A stretch of 60,000 bases of DNA from Tubiluchus corallicola (GCA_030141605.1 JAQGDQ010000276.1:64001-124000); one strand, 5' to 3'; shown: positions 29,701 to 54,046, counted from the stretch's first letter. Notes: a model not told the origin generated them from the letters alone. Made by a program: numbers and translations.

Positions 29701-32700
29701 CGAAATTGTGTTTGTGTGGTAATATTTCTTTCACTAAGTCATTTTTGAAAAAATAGTATGTTTCTCTTCAATATTTTAAAAAATGGATTGTTTTGACGTA
29801 CAGTTCAAGATTGGATCACATTTTGCTTTAATGCTTTGTACGTATCCTATGATTTTGCTTTTTCCCAAGTAAGCAGATCTAATGAAAAATAAATAAGTAA
29901 ACAGATAAAACCTGATGAATACTGATGGCGAGCAAAAACTAAAAACTAAACATATATATCATTCAACACCATATTCTATTGTCGATATTGTAATTAAATT
30001 AGGTTTCTTAACTTCATATTATTTGACAATTTAAATTATTTTGTAAAACTTAAAGCTTTACTACTTATACCAAATCTTATACTTATATCTTATACCAAAA
30101 ATTACCTAGTGGACAAATTTACTGAATTGTAACTATATAATAAAATACGACTTTTATTTAATTTAAATATAAAGCTATGCACTTAGAAATATGTTTATAC
30201 TAGATGCAGGCACCGTTTTTCGCGTATGTCTATGCAGCTTGTCTACTTTTTAAGGTTTCGTTAGGTCTATTTTAAAAATTTGTACACTGCAAATTTGTAG
30301 GCCAGCAATTTGGCAATGCAAGACAAGGAGAAAGCAAAACTAATGAGAAATATGCTCTTTGGCATTCGTAATGTGAATTTTAACGACAGATGTATCAAAG
30401 CTGCTCGAGTACACCTTTTCTGGTAGATAATAAAACGTACGTGTTTGATAAGTGTTGCATTCTTCTCGATATAAATAAAGTACATAGAAATCACACAATA
30501 ACTTTCACTACTGTCTTCAGGTAAACATAATTTACATTCCGTGTAACAGTATAACAGCACTTACACCAAATTTCTTTAGAACCCTAATTGTGCACGCGCA
30601 GGAACTCAAACGCCTCTGAATTTCGTCCGGCTTTATTATTAACATTGCCCATATAATACAGTTTAAGTATTTCCACTTGATAATGGATTGTTCTACAGAG
30701 ACAATAATAATTCGAAGCATTTGCTTGTCCTATTGGAGAGTGGTTCTTACAGTGAGAGTTTGTAGATAATAGGACAGTATGCTACAAACACGCACCAATT
30801 TTGTTTGCATATTAATTTTCGTCTTGCGGCCTTGGTCTGATTCACCACTTTTATTCCAAGTATTTAATTGTCACTTACTCTATATCTAAGCGGCTATAGA
30901 GTGCTATTTAACAACAACTGTTTTACTTTTCTTATTCACTGGTGAATTCAAACATTAAAAAATACACGCAGAGCTCGTTTAAAGATGATTTTATAAACAA
31001 TATAATTTCGTACACTTTGCGCGCCATTTTTCACACTCCATAAAAGGCACCTGAACAAAACAAAAAATCCTTATAATAGCATTCAAAATCAGCAAACCGA
31101 TGGAGTCTAAACTTCGTGACGGCCAGACATTGTGCAGTAGGCGGCTAAACTGTCTCCTCGTTAAATAAGCGATCGTCTATGATAATGTTTGCTTTTTTAG
31201 CAGTTAAACACTTAAAGTGCTTACATTGTTTGGCATAGGCTACACACGCAGCTCTATAGAATAACTTAACTATTTTTCTAACACAGATTTTGTGTAGTGT
31301 GATTCTGTTCCTTGTGTGCGTATTTGTTATTGCACTCTACACTAAACCGCAATACATGTGATTTGTTCGCACTTACAGGACAAGTGTACATATATATACA
31401 TAATCTGGCAAAGTACCAGATAGTCTATGACATACCAGGTATGCTAACAATAAAGTTGCATCGAAGCAGTATTCCAACTAAAACGATAGGACATTAAATT
31501 GCCAAAAAAAACTTTCGCTAAAAATAAAAAAGCAATGTTCACTTTCACATTCACTTTACAGTTTACATGAACATGGTACTATTCGCAATATTTTGCAATA
31601 TTTTGGAACGTAACACAGATCAGAATATAAGCAAACGATAGGGATAATTTTACGGACAGAAAACTCCTCCATAAACAAACAAAAGCAGGAAGTTTTAGTG
31701 AACCACTACTGACTGTCTTTAGGACTCAGCTATCACATGAAACTAGTCAACAGAGATGGAATGAAACGACTTGTTTTTTTCTTTTTATTATTATGATGGA
31801 TTTTGTGTCTATCGTTTCTCAAGTTTTGTCATGAAGAATTATTTCCAGTGATATATGCGTGGCTTGCAATGTAAGATGTAAGTAATATATGTATTTATAT
31901 AAAACAGTCATTAATGATTATGATTTATTGTGGGGAGATCGAAATCTAGATAGCAGCCAGTGATAATTCTTTAAATTAACACACTGAACCAGCAGAAGTT
32001 TTTAACGACATTCGGATGTGTATACCTTCTGCATCAATGTTATTACGGCATTTTTGTAACATGCAGTATTATACCACATTGTGGGCATTTCTATAAAAAA
32101 ACACCTTTGTTGTGTAACAGTTTGTCTGTCATTATAACATATTATTATAGCAGTTTGTAAGGTTACTTAATTTGGGGAACACTGAATCTTATAACAGGTT
32201 TGATGTGTACTGTACTTTGTTAAACCACTAATTACAATTTGAGTTATATTTTAATATATCTTCGTGCTTTCCCTTTTTTATTTTCCCCTTTTTGTTTTTT
32301 ATACTTAGCTGAAAGTATTCTTACATAAAATTTGGAGTGACGTCAAATAAAAAAATATTAAAAATACGAAATTCCGTAATCAGTTGTTGCAGTTAACAAC
32401 AATATTAATGTATTAATAAAAATAGATTTAACACAATGCGATATTTTCCAAATTAATAAAAGTTGTCATGGTAGCAGAAAAACTTTCTTTATTTGAGAGA
32501 AGTTTCCATCCATGTAGAGCATTATATCATTATAGTGTGGTATTTTCTACTGTCGATATTAGAATTCTGTAACACTATTACGTGTTTATTTTTAAGATAC
32601 TAATTGACATTTAGATTGAAAATGCTCTTACGTGAGCGAAATGTCTGTTAAATAAATAGTTTTTTTTAATTAAGAGTTATTCGGATACACTACAAACATG

Positions 32701-32890
32701 CATATTTCTACTAGTTATAACAGATTTAGTAGCAACAAATGCAGGCGTGAATGCCTACTGTGTATACTAAAGCCAAGTGTACATGCCGCATTAAATAGCG
32801 CTTTCTATAAAACACATTGTGATTACCAACATAGATCTTCGCACCTGTGTACTCGAGTAGCGTGTGTGAGCGCTGATCTCTGCCTGTTTG
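26780..32890. other. Long gene-poor region upstream of FoxD
   Basis: No convincing coding sequence. A (CAA)n run lies at about 26,889-26,925. Frames at 29,539, 30,267 and 31,312 are short and unrecognised. A CRE-like TGACGTCA is at 32,339-32,346. The region may hold FoxD enhancers, but none can be identified from one sequence. Confidence 0.5.
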
Positions 32891-32954
32891 TGGGCGTGAC
32901 GAAGCCACCGGATTGGCTGTTTGTATGCTAATTGACTGTTACTGCTTATACAAG
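32891..32954 (+). promoter_or_regulatory. Promoter-like cluster upstream of FoxD
   Basis: Within 65 bp: GGGCGTG (GC/KLF-type box, 32,892), an inverted CCAAT box (ATTGG, 32,912-32,916), an octamer/POU-like ATGCTAAT (32,925-32,932) and a weak TATA-like TTATACAAG (32,946-32,954). They lie 170-240 bp before the FoxD start, which suits a short 5' UTR. The motifs are individually common, so this is inference. Confidence 0.35.
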
Positions 32955-33125
32955 TGCCGCCCGCTCAGCAGCAAACGTCAAATCCAACTGAAGACGGCAT
33001 TCGTCAACACGCCAAGATACTTGCAGTGCAGTAATATCAAATACTCTTCCAAAAGAACATTTACTGTAGCAAGATTTAGTTCATTTTATGCTGTTTCGTT
33101 AACTTGCAAAGAACTACATATTTAG

Positions 33126-34508
33126 ATGCATCTGCAAAACATGAACAACGGGTTTAAACACCTCATGACAGCAGCTGTACCGCCAGGCGTTGATGAAGCC
33201 AACTACCCAACAGGACAGGAAAGAAGCTCTCCGACAAATTGTCAAATGGGTCATCAAGAAGTGAGAATAGAAAGCCCCCTCAATGTGGTAGACGATGCTT
33301 CAAGGGCATCAGATGGAGATGACCTGACCAACGAAGAAAAAGAGGTATTGTTGAGAATGAGCCAAATGAGAGAAGATGTTCGCGAACCCAGAGAGAACAT
33401 TGCCATGAATGAACAGCAATGTGATAATGTGAAGAATGAAACAGAATGCGACAGCGGTAAGGAAAACTGTGAGACACAAAGCAACACATCAAAAAGTAAT
33501 CTAGTAAAACCACCATATTCGTACATAGCCTTGATTACTATGTCCATTCTTCAGTCACCACATAAGAAGTTGACGCTGTCTGGTATCTGTGAGTTCATCA
33601 TGAATCGCTTTCCCTTCTACAGAGAGAAATTTCCCGCGTGGCAGAACAGTATCAGACATAATCTGTCTCTAAACGACTGTTTTGTGAAGATACCACGAGA
33701 GCCAGGTAATCCAGGTAAGGGCAACTACTGGACTCTCGACCCAGCCAGCGAAGACATGTTTGACAATGGTAGTTTCCTTCGAAGACGCAAAAGGTACAAG
33801 CGAGTCCAAAATGACCTTCTGAAACAGCAAAGTGCGTTCATGGCAACAGGACCTTATGGGCACCATTTCTTTCATCAAGGTCATCCTCATGGCGCTGTTC
33901 CTTATCCGTACGTTTCGCCCATCCCTCCCCCGGTGCCTCTTATCCCTAGGAGTGAATTGGAGAAAACATCTTTGGCATTATCCATGAACACGTGCTTCTC
34001 CATGCCAAACGCTGCGACGAAGTACACGTCACTGACTCCGCCGACGACACGACACGGTGGAACAGCATTCAGCATAGACAACATCATCGGTAACAAAAAC
34101 ATTGACACAAAACACGCTCCAGCACCGTCGCTGTCGCCGGGACAAGTGCATCCGCTCATCAATAGCTGTGCTAATGTATTCGCATCTCCCCTACAATTTG
34201 CCAGAATAACACCAGCAGATTTAGAAAAATATCGTCTACTAATGACGTCGGGAAATCCAGTAGGACTCAGTACCACCGACGTGGAAAAATTCAGACAATT
34301 GTTTAAGCCGAATCCAGCAAGAGAACTGGAAAAATATCAGCAGATTCTAGCGGCAAACTCCACAGCTTTGACTGCGGCTGATCTAGAGAGCTATCGGCAT
34401 TCCTTAGCAAGACAAAATACTAGCTTGGTAAGTGAACAGGACAGACATCATAGGCAAATACACATGCATTCACATATCACTGACAAAAGTATTTCTTGGC
34501 AGCGGTAG
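33126..34508 (+). CDS. FoxD: Forkhead-box D transcription factor
   Basis: A 460-residue intronless frame. Residues 127-226 are a complete forkhead DNA-binding domain: [18 protein letters not shown], recognition helix [15 protein letters not shown] (172-186), [16 protein letters not shown], then [15 protein letters not shown] with the nuclear-localisation basic cluster. [10 protein letters not shown] and the [16 protein letters not shown] end place it in FoxD, close to FoxD3. The N-terminus is acidic ([11 protein letters not shown]). FSIDNIIG (315-322) is an engrailed-homology-1 motif, which binds Groucho co-repressors, so it probably acts as a repressor in the nucleus. The C-terminal 365-424 has four degenerate LEKYR-like cores. 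A second ATG (33,141, residue 6) has the better Kozak context and may be the real start. GTAAGT at 34,428 is a strong donor inside the frame; if used, the last 26 residues would differ. Known FoxD roles: neural crest-like, mesoderm and neural patterning. Confidence 0.96.
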   Translation: MHLQNMNNGFKHLMTAAVPPGVDEANYPTGQERSSPTNCQMGHQEVRIESPLNVVDDASRASDGDDLTNEEKEVLLRMSQMREDVREPRENIAMNEQQCDNVKNETECDSGKENCETQSNTSKSNLVKPPYSYIALITMSILQSPHKKLTLSGICEFIMNRFPFYREKFPAWQNSIRHNLSLNDCFVKIPREPGNPGKGNYWTLDPASEDMFDNGSFLRRRKRYKRVQNDLLKQQSAFMATGPYGHHFFHQGHPHGAVPYPYVSPIPPPVPLIPRSELEKTSLALSMNTCFSMPNAATKYTSLTPPTTRHGGTAFSIDNIIGNKNIDTKHAPAPSLSPGQVHPLINSCANVFASPLQFARITPADLEKYRLLMTSGNPVGLSTTDVEKFRQLFKPNPARELEKYQQILAANSTALTAADLESYRHSLARQNTSLVSEQDRHHRQIHMHSHITDKSISWQR

Positions 34509-34651
34509 TATATGCAGTAATGTTACACTGTGTCACTTCAATCTCAGGTCTTGTATTCACAGTTTCTTGTGAAAACCGTGTATTTTACTATGTTAGTGTC
34601 GCAAAAAGAATGCCTATCCAAGTCACACTTTTCATGTTTTTGAAACACAGA

Positions 34652-34753
34652 AATAAACCTAATAAAGAAAAGAAATCGTGTACCAACCTTTAAACGTGGA
34701 TTAAAATCCATAAAGCCATTTGCTCGTTACCAGTATATTTTATAATGAATAAA
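34652..34753 (+). terminator. PolyA signals of FoxD
   Basis: AATAAA at 34,652, 34,661 and 34,748, that is 144-240 bp after the stop codon. Confidence 0.55.
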
Positions 34754-37700
34754 GAATGTCATGAATAATTTTAAAGTGATGTCTTGAGCTTATATAGTAC
34801 ATTTTTATAATTTATCTGTATGGCTGGTTTTAGTAGGTGGGCCGTCTGTTTGTAGACATCGCTTGGGTATAAAAATTTCTATTGTCGTAACATTGTGCGG
34901 CTATACCTTATTTCAATATTAAAAATTGTCTGTCACCAATTCTGGTATAATACCTTTTACAGGCTGTAATTTGGATCTTTTATTGACTGTAAAGAAAATG
35001 TCAAATTACTATGCATGAAACGGACTCACGTAATTCAAAAATGTTGTTATGTTATTCGTGTAATAATTATTGTAGTGTATAAATAGTGTACAAAAACTTA
35101 GAATAGCGTTTGTTAAGTTGTTTTAATTTATATATAAATATGTATAAATAACATTTAAATATAATTGTCGTACTGTATATGTGTGCATCTACGAATATAT
35201 TATTTTATAATTATTATTTGTCGAATTTAATAACGAGTCAGCTGTCGATAAACGTTATTGACAAATATAAATGTTTCTCTTTTTTAAATAAATTTCTTTT
35301 TCAGAACTTTATATCAAAAAATGTGTGTAACTGACACAACACACACACGACAAACTTTAGATTTTTTAAATAAATCCAAAAGTAAACTTTTGCAAATCCA
35401 AATTTGAAATAAACACTTGATTTGAAAATTTTAAACATACAAAGGTTAATTATACGTACATTTTTATAAAGAAAAAATAATAAAAATTTATAGCTTTTCC
35501 ATTTTGGCTTTGTCAGGTTCTGTGCAGAGTGCAATATGCTTGTAATAATGAACATGTTCTTAAAAGCGTCTTAAGTTTCAGACTGAGTGATACAGCAATA
35601 CCTGAAACTTATACTGCTTCTTTTATCATTCACTTGTAGCAATGCTATGATGACAAGAGACAATTCTCCACAGCGTCCTAATCTGTATTAATAATCTAAG
35701 AGAATTTCATGGGCTTCATAAGCCTTATAGAATCACAAGCTAATTCTCCACTACAAATGCTGATACAGTGTACTACTACATGTATAAAAAAACTTGTTAA
35801 TTTCTTGACAATCTAATGAATAATGCATGCTTTCAAAGCAATATTCTCTTTTCACATAATATAGAAAATTGCACATTATAAGCGTTATGTATTACAACTT
35901 ATCCATTTTCTGTTGATAACCAACACAAGTGTTTGTTGCAGTTTACTTGCAAGTGTCACAAACAAAATAATTTATTCCTAGTGAATAAATTACCTTAAAC
36001 GCAATATGCACTTTAAATCTGCACTTATCGAAATTATAATATTTATTTATCATGTGAGAGTACGGCATGCGCTTCAAGGTATAAATTTTGCAAGATTAAC
36101 AAAACAAATTTAGATTGAGATGGTTTCTATTCCATCCACAAGTCTGTAGTCTAGATTGCCGTTCCACAACAAGGCACCCTTCCAAACAAAGTATTTTATC
36201 AGAAACCTTATAATAGGTCATACATAGTGGCAATTAGTTAATAACAGGCATGAAGTAATGACAGCAATAACAACGACTGCATGCGTCAAAAACCATGCAG
36301 ACGATGACCACTATGAAAAGGACAATAACACTCAAAAACAACTAGTGATGACAATGGCCGTAAAAAAGGTGGCCATGGTAATGATAAATCGACGATGATG
36401 ATGACAGTAACTGTGAACAATAATAAACGGTAAAGAATAAAAAGGAAACATCGTGACTATGTGACGTATTAAACGAATCTACCAACTGCTGAAGACTATG
36501 ATGTTATAATTGTATCGTATTTAATGCATTGCTATAAATTTAACGTGGGTTTAATTATATTTAAATGAAAATTACATATAATAATTAAGCAGTACACGGT
36601 TTCAATAGCTACACAATAACCGATACTTCAGTACTTCGTTATAGTCAAAATTATTTTAAAATAATATTATATTTTCCGATATATATGTAATAAACATTTG
36701 TTTCAGGAAGTAAGGGATTCTTATTTTAAAAAATTACGACATTTTAAAATATCATGTCGCTAACTGGTTGGGTCTTACAAAAAGTCACTCAAATAGCTCG
36801 ACTATTTCGTCAATTTTTTCTTCATGATTAATTTGATGCGAGTCTGCTCTAAAAGAGACGTATTTTGTGCAGATTCAATACGGCATTGATAGTGTAAAGC
36901 GATATAAAAATTATGCTTGTTAATCGTTAAAACCTTAAAATAACGTATAAAAGCTATGGTACGTATCACAGTAAATTCTGGAGCAACGCTTATAAATATG
37001 AATATTTTGTAAAAACCGAGAAAGTTCTGATTGCAGCCTTCGAGTTATATGGTCATTAGTATTACCTGTAATACAGTATTATCTGTAATCATAATAACAG
37101 CCATTGGATAAATGGCTATTGCTACTATAATATATATTAAAGAGAAATAAAGTAACAGGGCTTCATATAAGAAATTATTGTCAGGACGATGTGCCAAATA
37201 AAGAAAGATTATTAGCTGTTCATTTAAAAAGTATTTGAATATGTGTCTTTAAATTTTCAAGACCCAGCCGTTTCGCCTTTAGAATATCTCAAGAGTTTGA
37301 ATAAACAGCAAATTTAATCAGTTTTCGCAAAACTAAGAACTAACATTAACAATTAAAACCGGTTGCTTAACTAGCCAATGCTATTTTATGCTACACGCGG
37401 GGTTTAAACCTATATAAGGAAAAAGCTATTGGAGTTTGCCTTTTTTCGAAAAAAATTTTTATTTTTAGTTCAATTACTATTGGAGGAAGTAAATAAATAA
37501 TAATTTATTTTAAGATGGTATTTAAACAACGTCCATAAAACAAAATAAATCTTTTCAGACATCAATTGGGGATGATTATACTATTCTAATAATTAGTTAT
37601 GATTACTAATTACTTTAGTTGAAGTAGCAAAAATCCACGATCCTACATTATTAACATCACATCAAGCACACGCCGCCTAGTAGGAAGATGGGGAACTAAC

Positions 37701-38389
37701 ACTTATCCTGCGCCTCCGGAAGCTTGATGGTATCTGAATCCAATAAAGCTGTAACTGCTGTAACGCAGTGTATGCGCAGAAGAGCACATCACCTCTATGC
37801 ATAAATTGGCAGGACTGAGCTTATTTTCAGGCCCATTGTAAGATTTGGATTTACACGCGCCACAGAGTAATGGATATTGTTGTAGTTTAGCGCATTGTTT
37901 GGCAGACTCATTAGAGTTTAAGTCATGCACTTGAGAAGCTAGCCATGATACAATATCCCTAACACCTGCCGCACTTGGTGAGCAGTATAAGCGAACACAG
38001 TCTATTCATGTCAATTAAACCATCTTGAGATACATAGCGGGATAATGTAGTTGGCAATAATCGTAATAATCATGCGCACAGCTGGCTATGTCATAAAAAA
38101 CTGCGCATATTATATATTTTTTGCATTCACACTGCATTCATACGGGCAAAAAGTTAAAAAAGCTCCATAACAAATCTTTTGAAAAGGTTTAGAGTAATAT
38201 ACTATACTAATGCCGCAATATTGTTGATACATCGTTGATAATTGTTTTAGTTTTGTTCCTTGTAGACAAGTTATGTGGTCATAATTATAAATTGTATACA
38301 AAACATACTATATTCTTAACGTATGTTAATTTGTCTTTAGCAATAGAGTTGTAAGTGTTTGGTATTAGTTTGATTTTAACACTGTTAAT
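34754..38389. other. Downstream FoxD desert, no firm gene
   Basis: Very AT-rich. 36,241-36,430 is a degenerate AAC/GATGA-rich trinucleotide patch. The only notable frame is on the minus strand at 37,703-38,005 (100 codons without a stop; see findings). Confidence 0.5.
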
Positions 38390-38412
38390 CCCCCCCCCCC
38401 CCCACACACACA
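38390..38412. repeat. Poly-C run followed by (AC)n
   Basis: 14 Cs, then ACACACACA. Such runs are prone to sequencing error. Confidence 0.95.
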
Positions 38413-48644
<10,232 letters not shown>

Positions 48645-51060
48645 GGTGCGTGTGATATGAACTTTTTGGTAATTCTGTTAATTAATTAACTTGTTCGAGT
48701 CTATTGCACTGTTCAATACGCAAGTTTGGTAACACATGTGTTGAAGACCCTGTGTGTTGCAATAACATGTATTTGAAACGTAAACTTCTGTTCATTGGCC
48801 ACATCTGGAAACATGTACAAAAGACCTGACTCAGAGCGTATGAAAACAATTTATGTTAGCATGGAGTCTAGTTTTATATACCTCCATTATGTGAGAAAGT
48901 TTGGGTGGTAAAATAAATTGTGCTTCGATACTGCTCTGGCCGAGGTATAAATGTAATAAATAAGTCAATGTGTGGTCGAGTTAGCTTTCAAAAGCGGCTT
49001 GTTAAAAACGTTAAGTATGGATTATTAGCTGAAGCCCAGTATTCGCCTTTAATCGGTGCAAGAAATGAGTAATTGTTATTATTTAATAAGTAGGGCTTTA
49101 CGGAATGACGCTGTATGCGCGTAAATATAATTAAATCTTCTGATTTTATATCACACTACTAACCCATTACTTAGTTTATTATTAATATTACATCAAGAAA
49201 GTAATAGTCGGCTGTCTTAATATAATTGTTGTTAAATAATAATTAGTAAATCAATGGTAAATAGATCAACATGTGTATTAATAATGATTTCAAAGGTAAT
49301 AACCTGCTGTTTTTTATTTAGATTATAAATTGCGTGCTAAAATTGTAAGTTTATGATTAGCGATTAACAGCCTACATTATTGTGAAGGTGTTACCATTGG
49401 TGGTGGTTAATTAAATAAACACATGTTCCGGTCTTATATTTTACATTAGTTAGTCCTAATCCCTTAGAGAAATATCATTAAAAGAACAATTCCAGAAAAA
49501 TGAAACCGCGAGGCCAACGTAAAGTCAAGGACTAATAATCTCTACGAAGTGTTACGGCTGAACAAAGTAGGCCTATACAGTTTCACTTACGTAGTGAAAT
49601 CCACTGAATCAGATAGCAAAACATTTATTCACGTATGTATGTAATTAGCGTACCAAGAAGGGTTTCCTCCGCATAGGCCACTTATCAATATCATCAAGAA
49701 GGGACAGATTACATCAGCGCTACAAGAACCGGGTGCAAGAACCGAGAAGCACTAGTATGAAGTGAAACATAAAATCAAATGGTAAACTTCAGATTTCAAT
49801 CCACAAACTCTCAGCTGCGAGTTGCATTCCAGCAAGTTTTCATTAACATATAGAACTTTTTATTTAAGGCGCCTTTTTACATCAGCATGTAATACAGGTA
49901 TTTTATTGGCAATCATATCGTCATCAAAAAAAATCTTTCATAAATTCGTTAATTATATAATGTGCATTTTTACGTTTCGTTAAAAACCTGAAGAAAAACT
50001 GATATTTGCGAGCCGCTTCTCCTGTGCAGCCTCAACGTAAACTACGGCTGAAAAAGGAACCTCCCTCTCACACTTTCCAGCGCTTCTTGTGTAAATAGAC
50101 TCCCCGGCTGCGCCCCGCTTATTTCGTTACAGGATAATCTCATATCGGGTGAAATTAATCCTTTTGATTTGATAGAATTTTGGAGAGTAATGATATTATA
50201 GCAGGGCTCTCTGCTTGCGTAGACAATACAGGAAATACTTCTAAAAACGACAAAGATTCTGCTAATTACCATGAAAAGTAAGTACGTTAATTTAACGTTA
50301 GCGTATATAATAACAACTGGGAAGAAACTATATAATGTCTTAGTTACACAGTTTAATTTTGCACACATATACTGAGTAACATACTTGGATATTAGTTATG
50401 GAAGTTTTCGTTATTTGTCTACAACATTCGTGCAATCACAATTATAGACACTTATAAGCTTTATTTTCACAGAACTATTTAATGAAATGAGAAATATCAC
50501 TTCGGATTTCAAATCACAAGAGATCACTTTCATAGTGATCTAAAATTTAGCAAAAAAAATCATCACTCATGTGACAGCTTAAATTACTGAATCTAGTACA
50601 TTTCAGTTCCCTATTACAAGACAAGGCAACGCTCATGAAGTAAATTGGCAGCAAGTGATAAGAGGAAGCTCACAATAAAAACCTAATCACATCTTCACGG
50701 CTTCACTGAACAATGTAATTGAAGAAACATTTAGCCTGATACGAAAACAATGCCGCCAATATAAAACAACAAATTCAATAACATGCTTCCATTTTCTCGC
50801 CATTACAAAAATAATTGACTATCTAAAAGAGACAGTTTGTGCTGAGCAAGTGCAGCGCAACGCGGAACAAGGGAAAGGAGATTGCGATCTGTGGCAAATA
50901 TGATTTGCTGCTTGTCAAAGTTGTTCCTCCAACAAATCAGCCCACCGCTGCGCAAACGTATTTGCAATATTATACAGCATTACCTGACTGAGTGACTTCG
51001 TGAACTGTATGAAAGTTATGGAAAATGTAAAGAACGGCATTGTCCCATTTAATTGTCATC
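48645..51060. other. Intergenic
   Basis: No recognised gene. A minus-strand 108-codon frame (50,042-50,368) is hydrophobic at its start and has no motif; a GC-richer patch (50,000-50,140) lies under it. Confidence 0.45.
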
Positions 51061-51288
51061 ACCGTTCTCGTCGTTGTCGTCGTCCTCGACGTCATCATCA
51101 TCATTATCACTATAGCTTATTTTATAATTATAACTGTGTTTTGTACTGAAAAGGTTGGATAGATGAATATTTCTTTCACTTGTTTTATAGAATCCGGGTT
51201 TTTTCCTCTCACGCTAATATTATATGTGTGCGTGCGTGCGTGCGTGCGTGTGTGTGTGTGTATGTATGTATGTATGTATGTATGTATG

Positions 51289-51321
<33 letters not shown>
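51061..51321. repeat. Cluster of microsatellites: (CGT/CAT)n, then (GTGC)-(GT)-(GTAT)-(AT)
   Basis: A trinucleotide patch (51,061-51,109) and a compound run (51,221-51,321) are separated by about 110 bp of plain DNA. Confidence 0.93.
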
Positions 51322-51325
<4 letters not shown>

Positions 51326-54046
51326 CGTCGTTTCTGGGACAGTGTAGACAGTGCAAAAGTTACGCAGACAATAAATATATTACCTGGCTTCCGCCTTTAC
51401 CACAACACGCAAAACTGGACATTTTTGCGCGAACTATTTACAAGCAACATGCATGATTACATAAGCAGACAGTGATTATAACTCTTTAAGCCGTATTTTC
51501 CAACGCCTTTTGTGCGGCTGTCGGCATAACATATAAAGGATGCTTAGGTAGAAAAATATTTATAGCATGCACTTGACGAGAATTAATTAAACCTGACATC
51601 GATCAGAGGCTCACGTGCAGCTTAGCAAAAGCATTCAGAAGCAGTGAAAAGAGTTTTTCAATTTACCTCACCTCACACAAACCTATCCATTAACTTGCGC
51701 CTGTTTGTATGTTATTACACGCACACAACTGGATAATGCGCTCACTTATTAGGTTACCTAATATGGGGCTTTTATTCGATGAAGCTATTCAGCTCGCACA
51801 AATCGCCTGATTATTCGTATATTACACATAAATTGGGATTTTATGTAGTAATCACACGCGGGGCAGTAAGTGTTTATGAAAATGCTAAAAGACTGCAATT
51901 ACTAACAATAAAAGTAGCAAGGTGCAAGCAGCTACAAAAATCTGTTTCAGTTTTTTTTCAGCATGTCCATGTAATCCTGACAAAAGCAATAAATTCAATT
52001 AATAAATTTTATTAATTTATGTATAAACAAAACAGAAAACTTCTTTGTCGAATGGATGGGCAAAGTGTACCGGAAATATGTGAATGTAGAGATAATTATA
52101 GTCACTGAGACACTCTGAACACCAATGACCAAATATGCATCTTTGTCCGGAATGAGATACATTGGGTTGGGGCTAGGGTTTTCTGCACAACTCCCTATCT
52201 TTTAACATAGCCATTTCGTGAATATGCTATTTATTTAAAAATTTAAATGCAAAGTTACTCTATTGTGACTACAACGAAAACGAGAACAAGACCGGCTACA
52301 CGGCGAAAAATATCTGTTTATAAGGTTACATCGCAAGCCAGTAACACAAAAACTTTTTTACACCAATTATACACAATACATTTTAATTGTAATCTTGCTT
52401 CTTCCATTTAACTTTCATTCAAATGTCAAACAATTACTTTTTATGTAATATATACGTTATTCTTTATCATTACAGTTATGTTGATTTTTCTGCACAATTT
52501 TAATTTTGTGCACTCGCATGCTAATTTTATTATACTGCATTGTAACTTCTGTGTTAAATATATAAATTAAATTATACAGACGCTAAAAATGTTATTACAT
52601 AAATGTTATTCCTAGACAGCTTTGTCTAGGAAATACTTGTATTAATATGAAAGAAACAACTTTGTTATACATAATGTTATTACAGTTTTCTTATTCTATT
52701 GCATGCAGTATTTAGCTGGACCTGCATGATACGACTGTATAAAGTAAACGAAATAATCATTATTTATAGTAGTTAATCATTGCACAAATAGAGCCTATGT
52801 AGACACGTTATTGTATACTAGTCAAGCAAACGGTGAAGACATTTTATTAAATTTAAATAGTCTTTGTAATGGTGAACAAATTTATTTGTGTAGGCCTGCA
52901 TAACTTATGTATGACTGTATCTAGTTAATAATAATACCAAGATTAATATTTTATAATTAACACGGCCATGTGTCTTAGACACTCATTCAAATGGTTAGAA
53001 GTTGCATTTACATGGTAAAAAAGTAATTCCTCGTCAGGCGCAGTCTTTTTTGCATTAATTAACTGTAAGGCTTTCAAAACTATGGCCAGTAAGGCAATAG
53101 AAAAGATGGCAGTCATGAAATGTAATAATCATTGTGATTTAACGGCAAAAGTTTTGTTTTCTTAGTCTTATATTAAAGCTCTTATCTCGCGTGAAGCCAT
53201 AGTATAGTGTATACACACTCAGAGTCAGTAGAATGAAGCCTGCCAGGCAGCGTATACATAGCGGCGCGCTTTCACAATACGTCTCTATTCTGTTTGCGAA
53301 AGCTAAAGCTCTGCCTCTTATCGCCGTGTAACCATGTACAGACGAGAAAAGAGGCTTTGCAAAGGCGTTTGTACTCGGATAAGAATTACTAGTTATCTTT
53401 CGAAAACAAGTGTTCCGATTAAGTGCGATGTTAGGCTTCACGAATCCGCCCAGCCAAGCAAATATTTGTGAACTTTTTGTTCTGTGCCGGCATCAACGCA
53501 TTGCAAGATATTTCAATTAAGATAGCTTTACTTTAGTAAAAAGTTAGCAGCTTAGAAGAAATTACACATTTAAGTTCTGAAGTTAGTCAGATGTTAAACG
53601 GTGATACCAAATAAAGGAATCGTTTTGCTGTCTTGCTGTTAAGGTCAATGGAACAAAAGTCATTTAGCGACAGTCTAAGTTGTACAATGAAACTACGGAA
53701 AACACTACATTTGCATTTGCAAACACATATCTGCAACAAGTTATGCTTTTCATGCACCATTTTATATGAACTGTGTTAACTAAAATTTCCCTTGTTGTTA
53801 CCACAGAAAATTGCAATTCCCATATAAGGAACGCAACTATATAAAAAAGAACGATGACAACTTTATCAAAATTAGAAAACAAATATTTTAACAAGAAAGC
53901 AATCCCATATTATTGGTAGGCAGCAGATATGGAACAACACTCTATTATCACACTATAAGTGTTAATTATCAAGTTCTAGCAGAGTAACCTAAATATGCCT
54001 AGTTTTGAAATATAATAACTTAACTTTATTAATTTATTCCTGCAAT
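51322..54046. other. Intergenic, one strong hairpin
   Basis: No recognised gene. CCTAGACA-GCTT-TGTCTAGG at 52,611-52,630 is a perfect 8-bp hairpin followed by GGAAATACTTGTATTAATA, resembling LINE 3' ends. A minus-strand frame at 53,139-53,441 is unrecognised. Confidence 0.45.

Noticed and set aside
33254-34276. Four minus-strand frames of 73-124 codons
   Set aside because: They are antisense shadows of FoxD.
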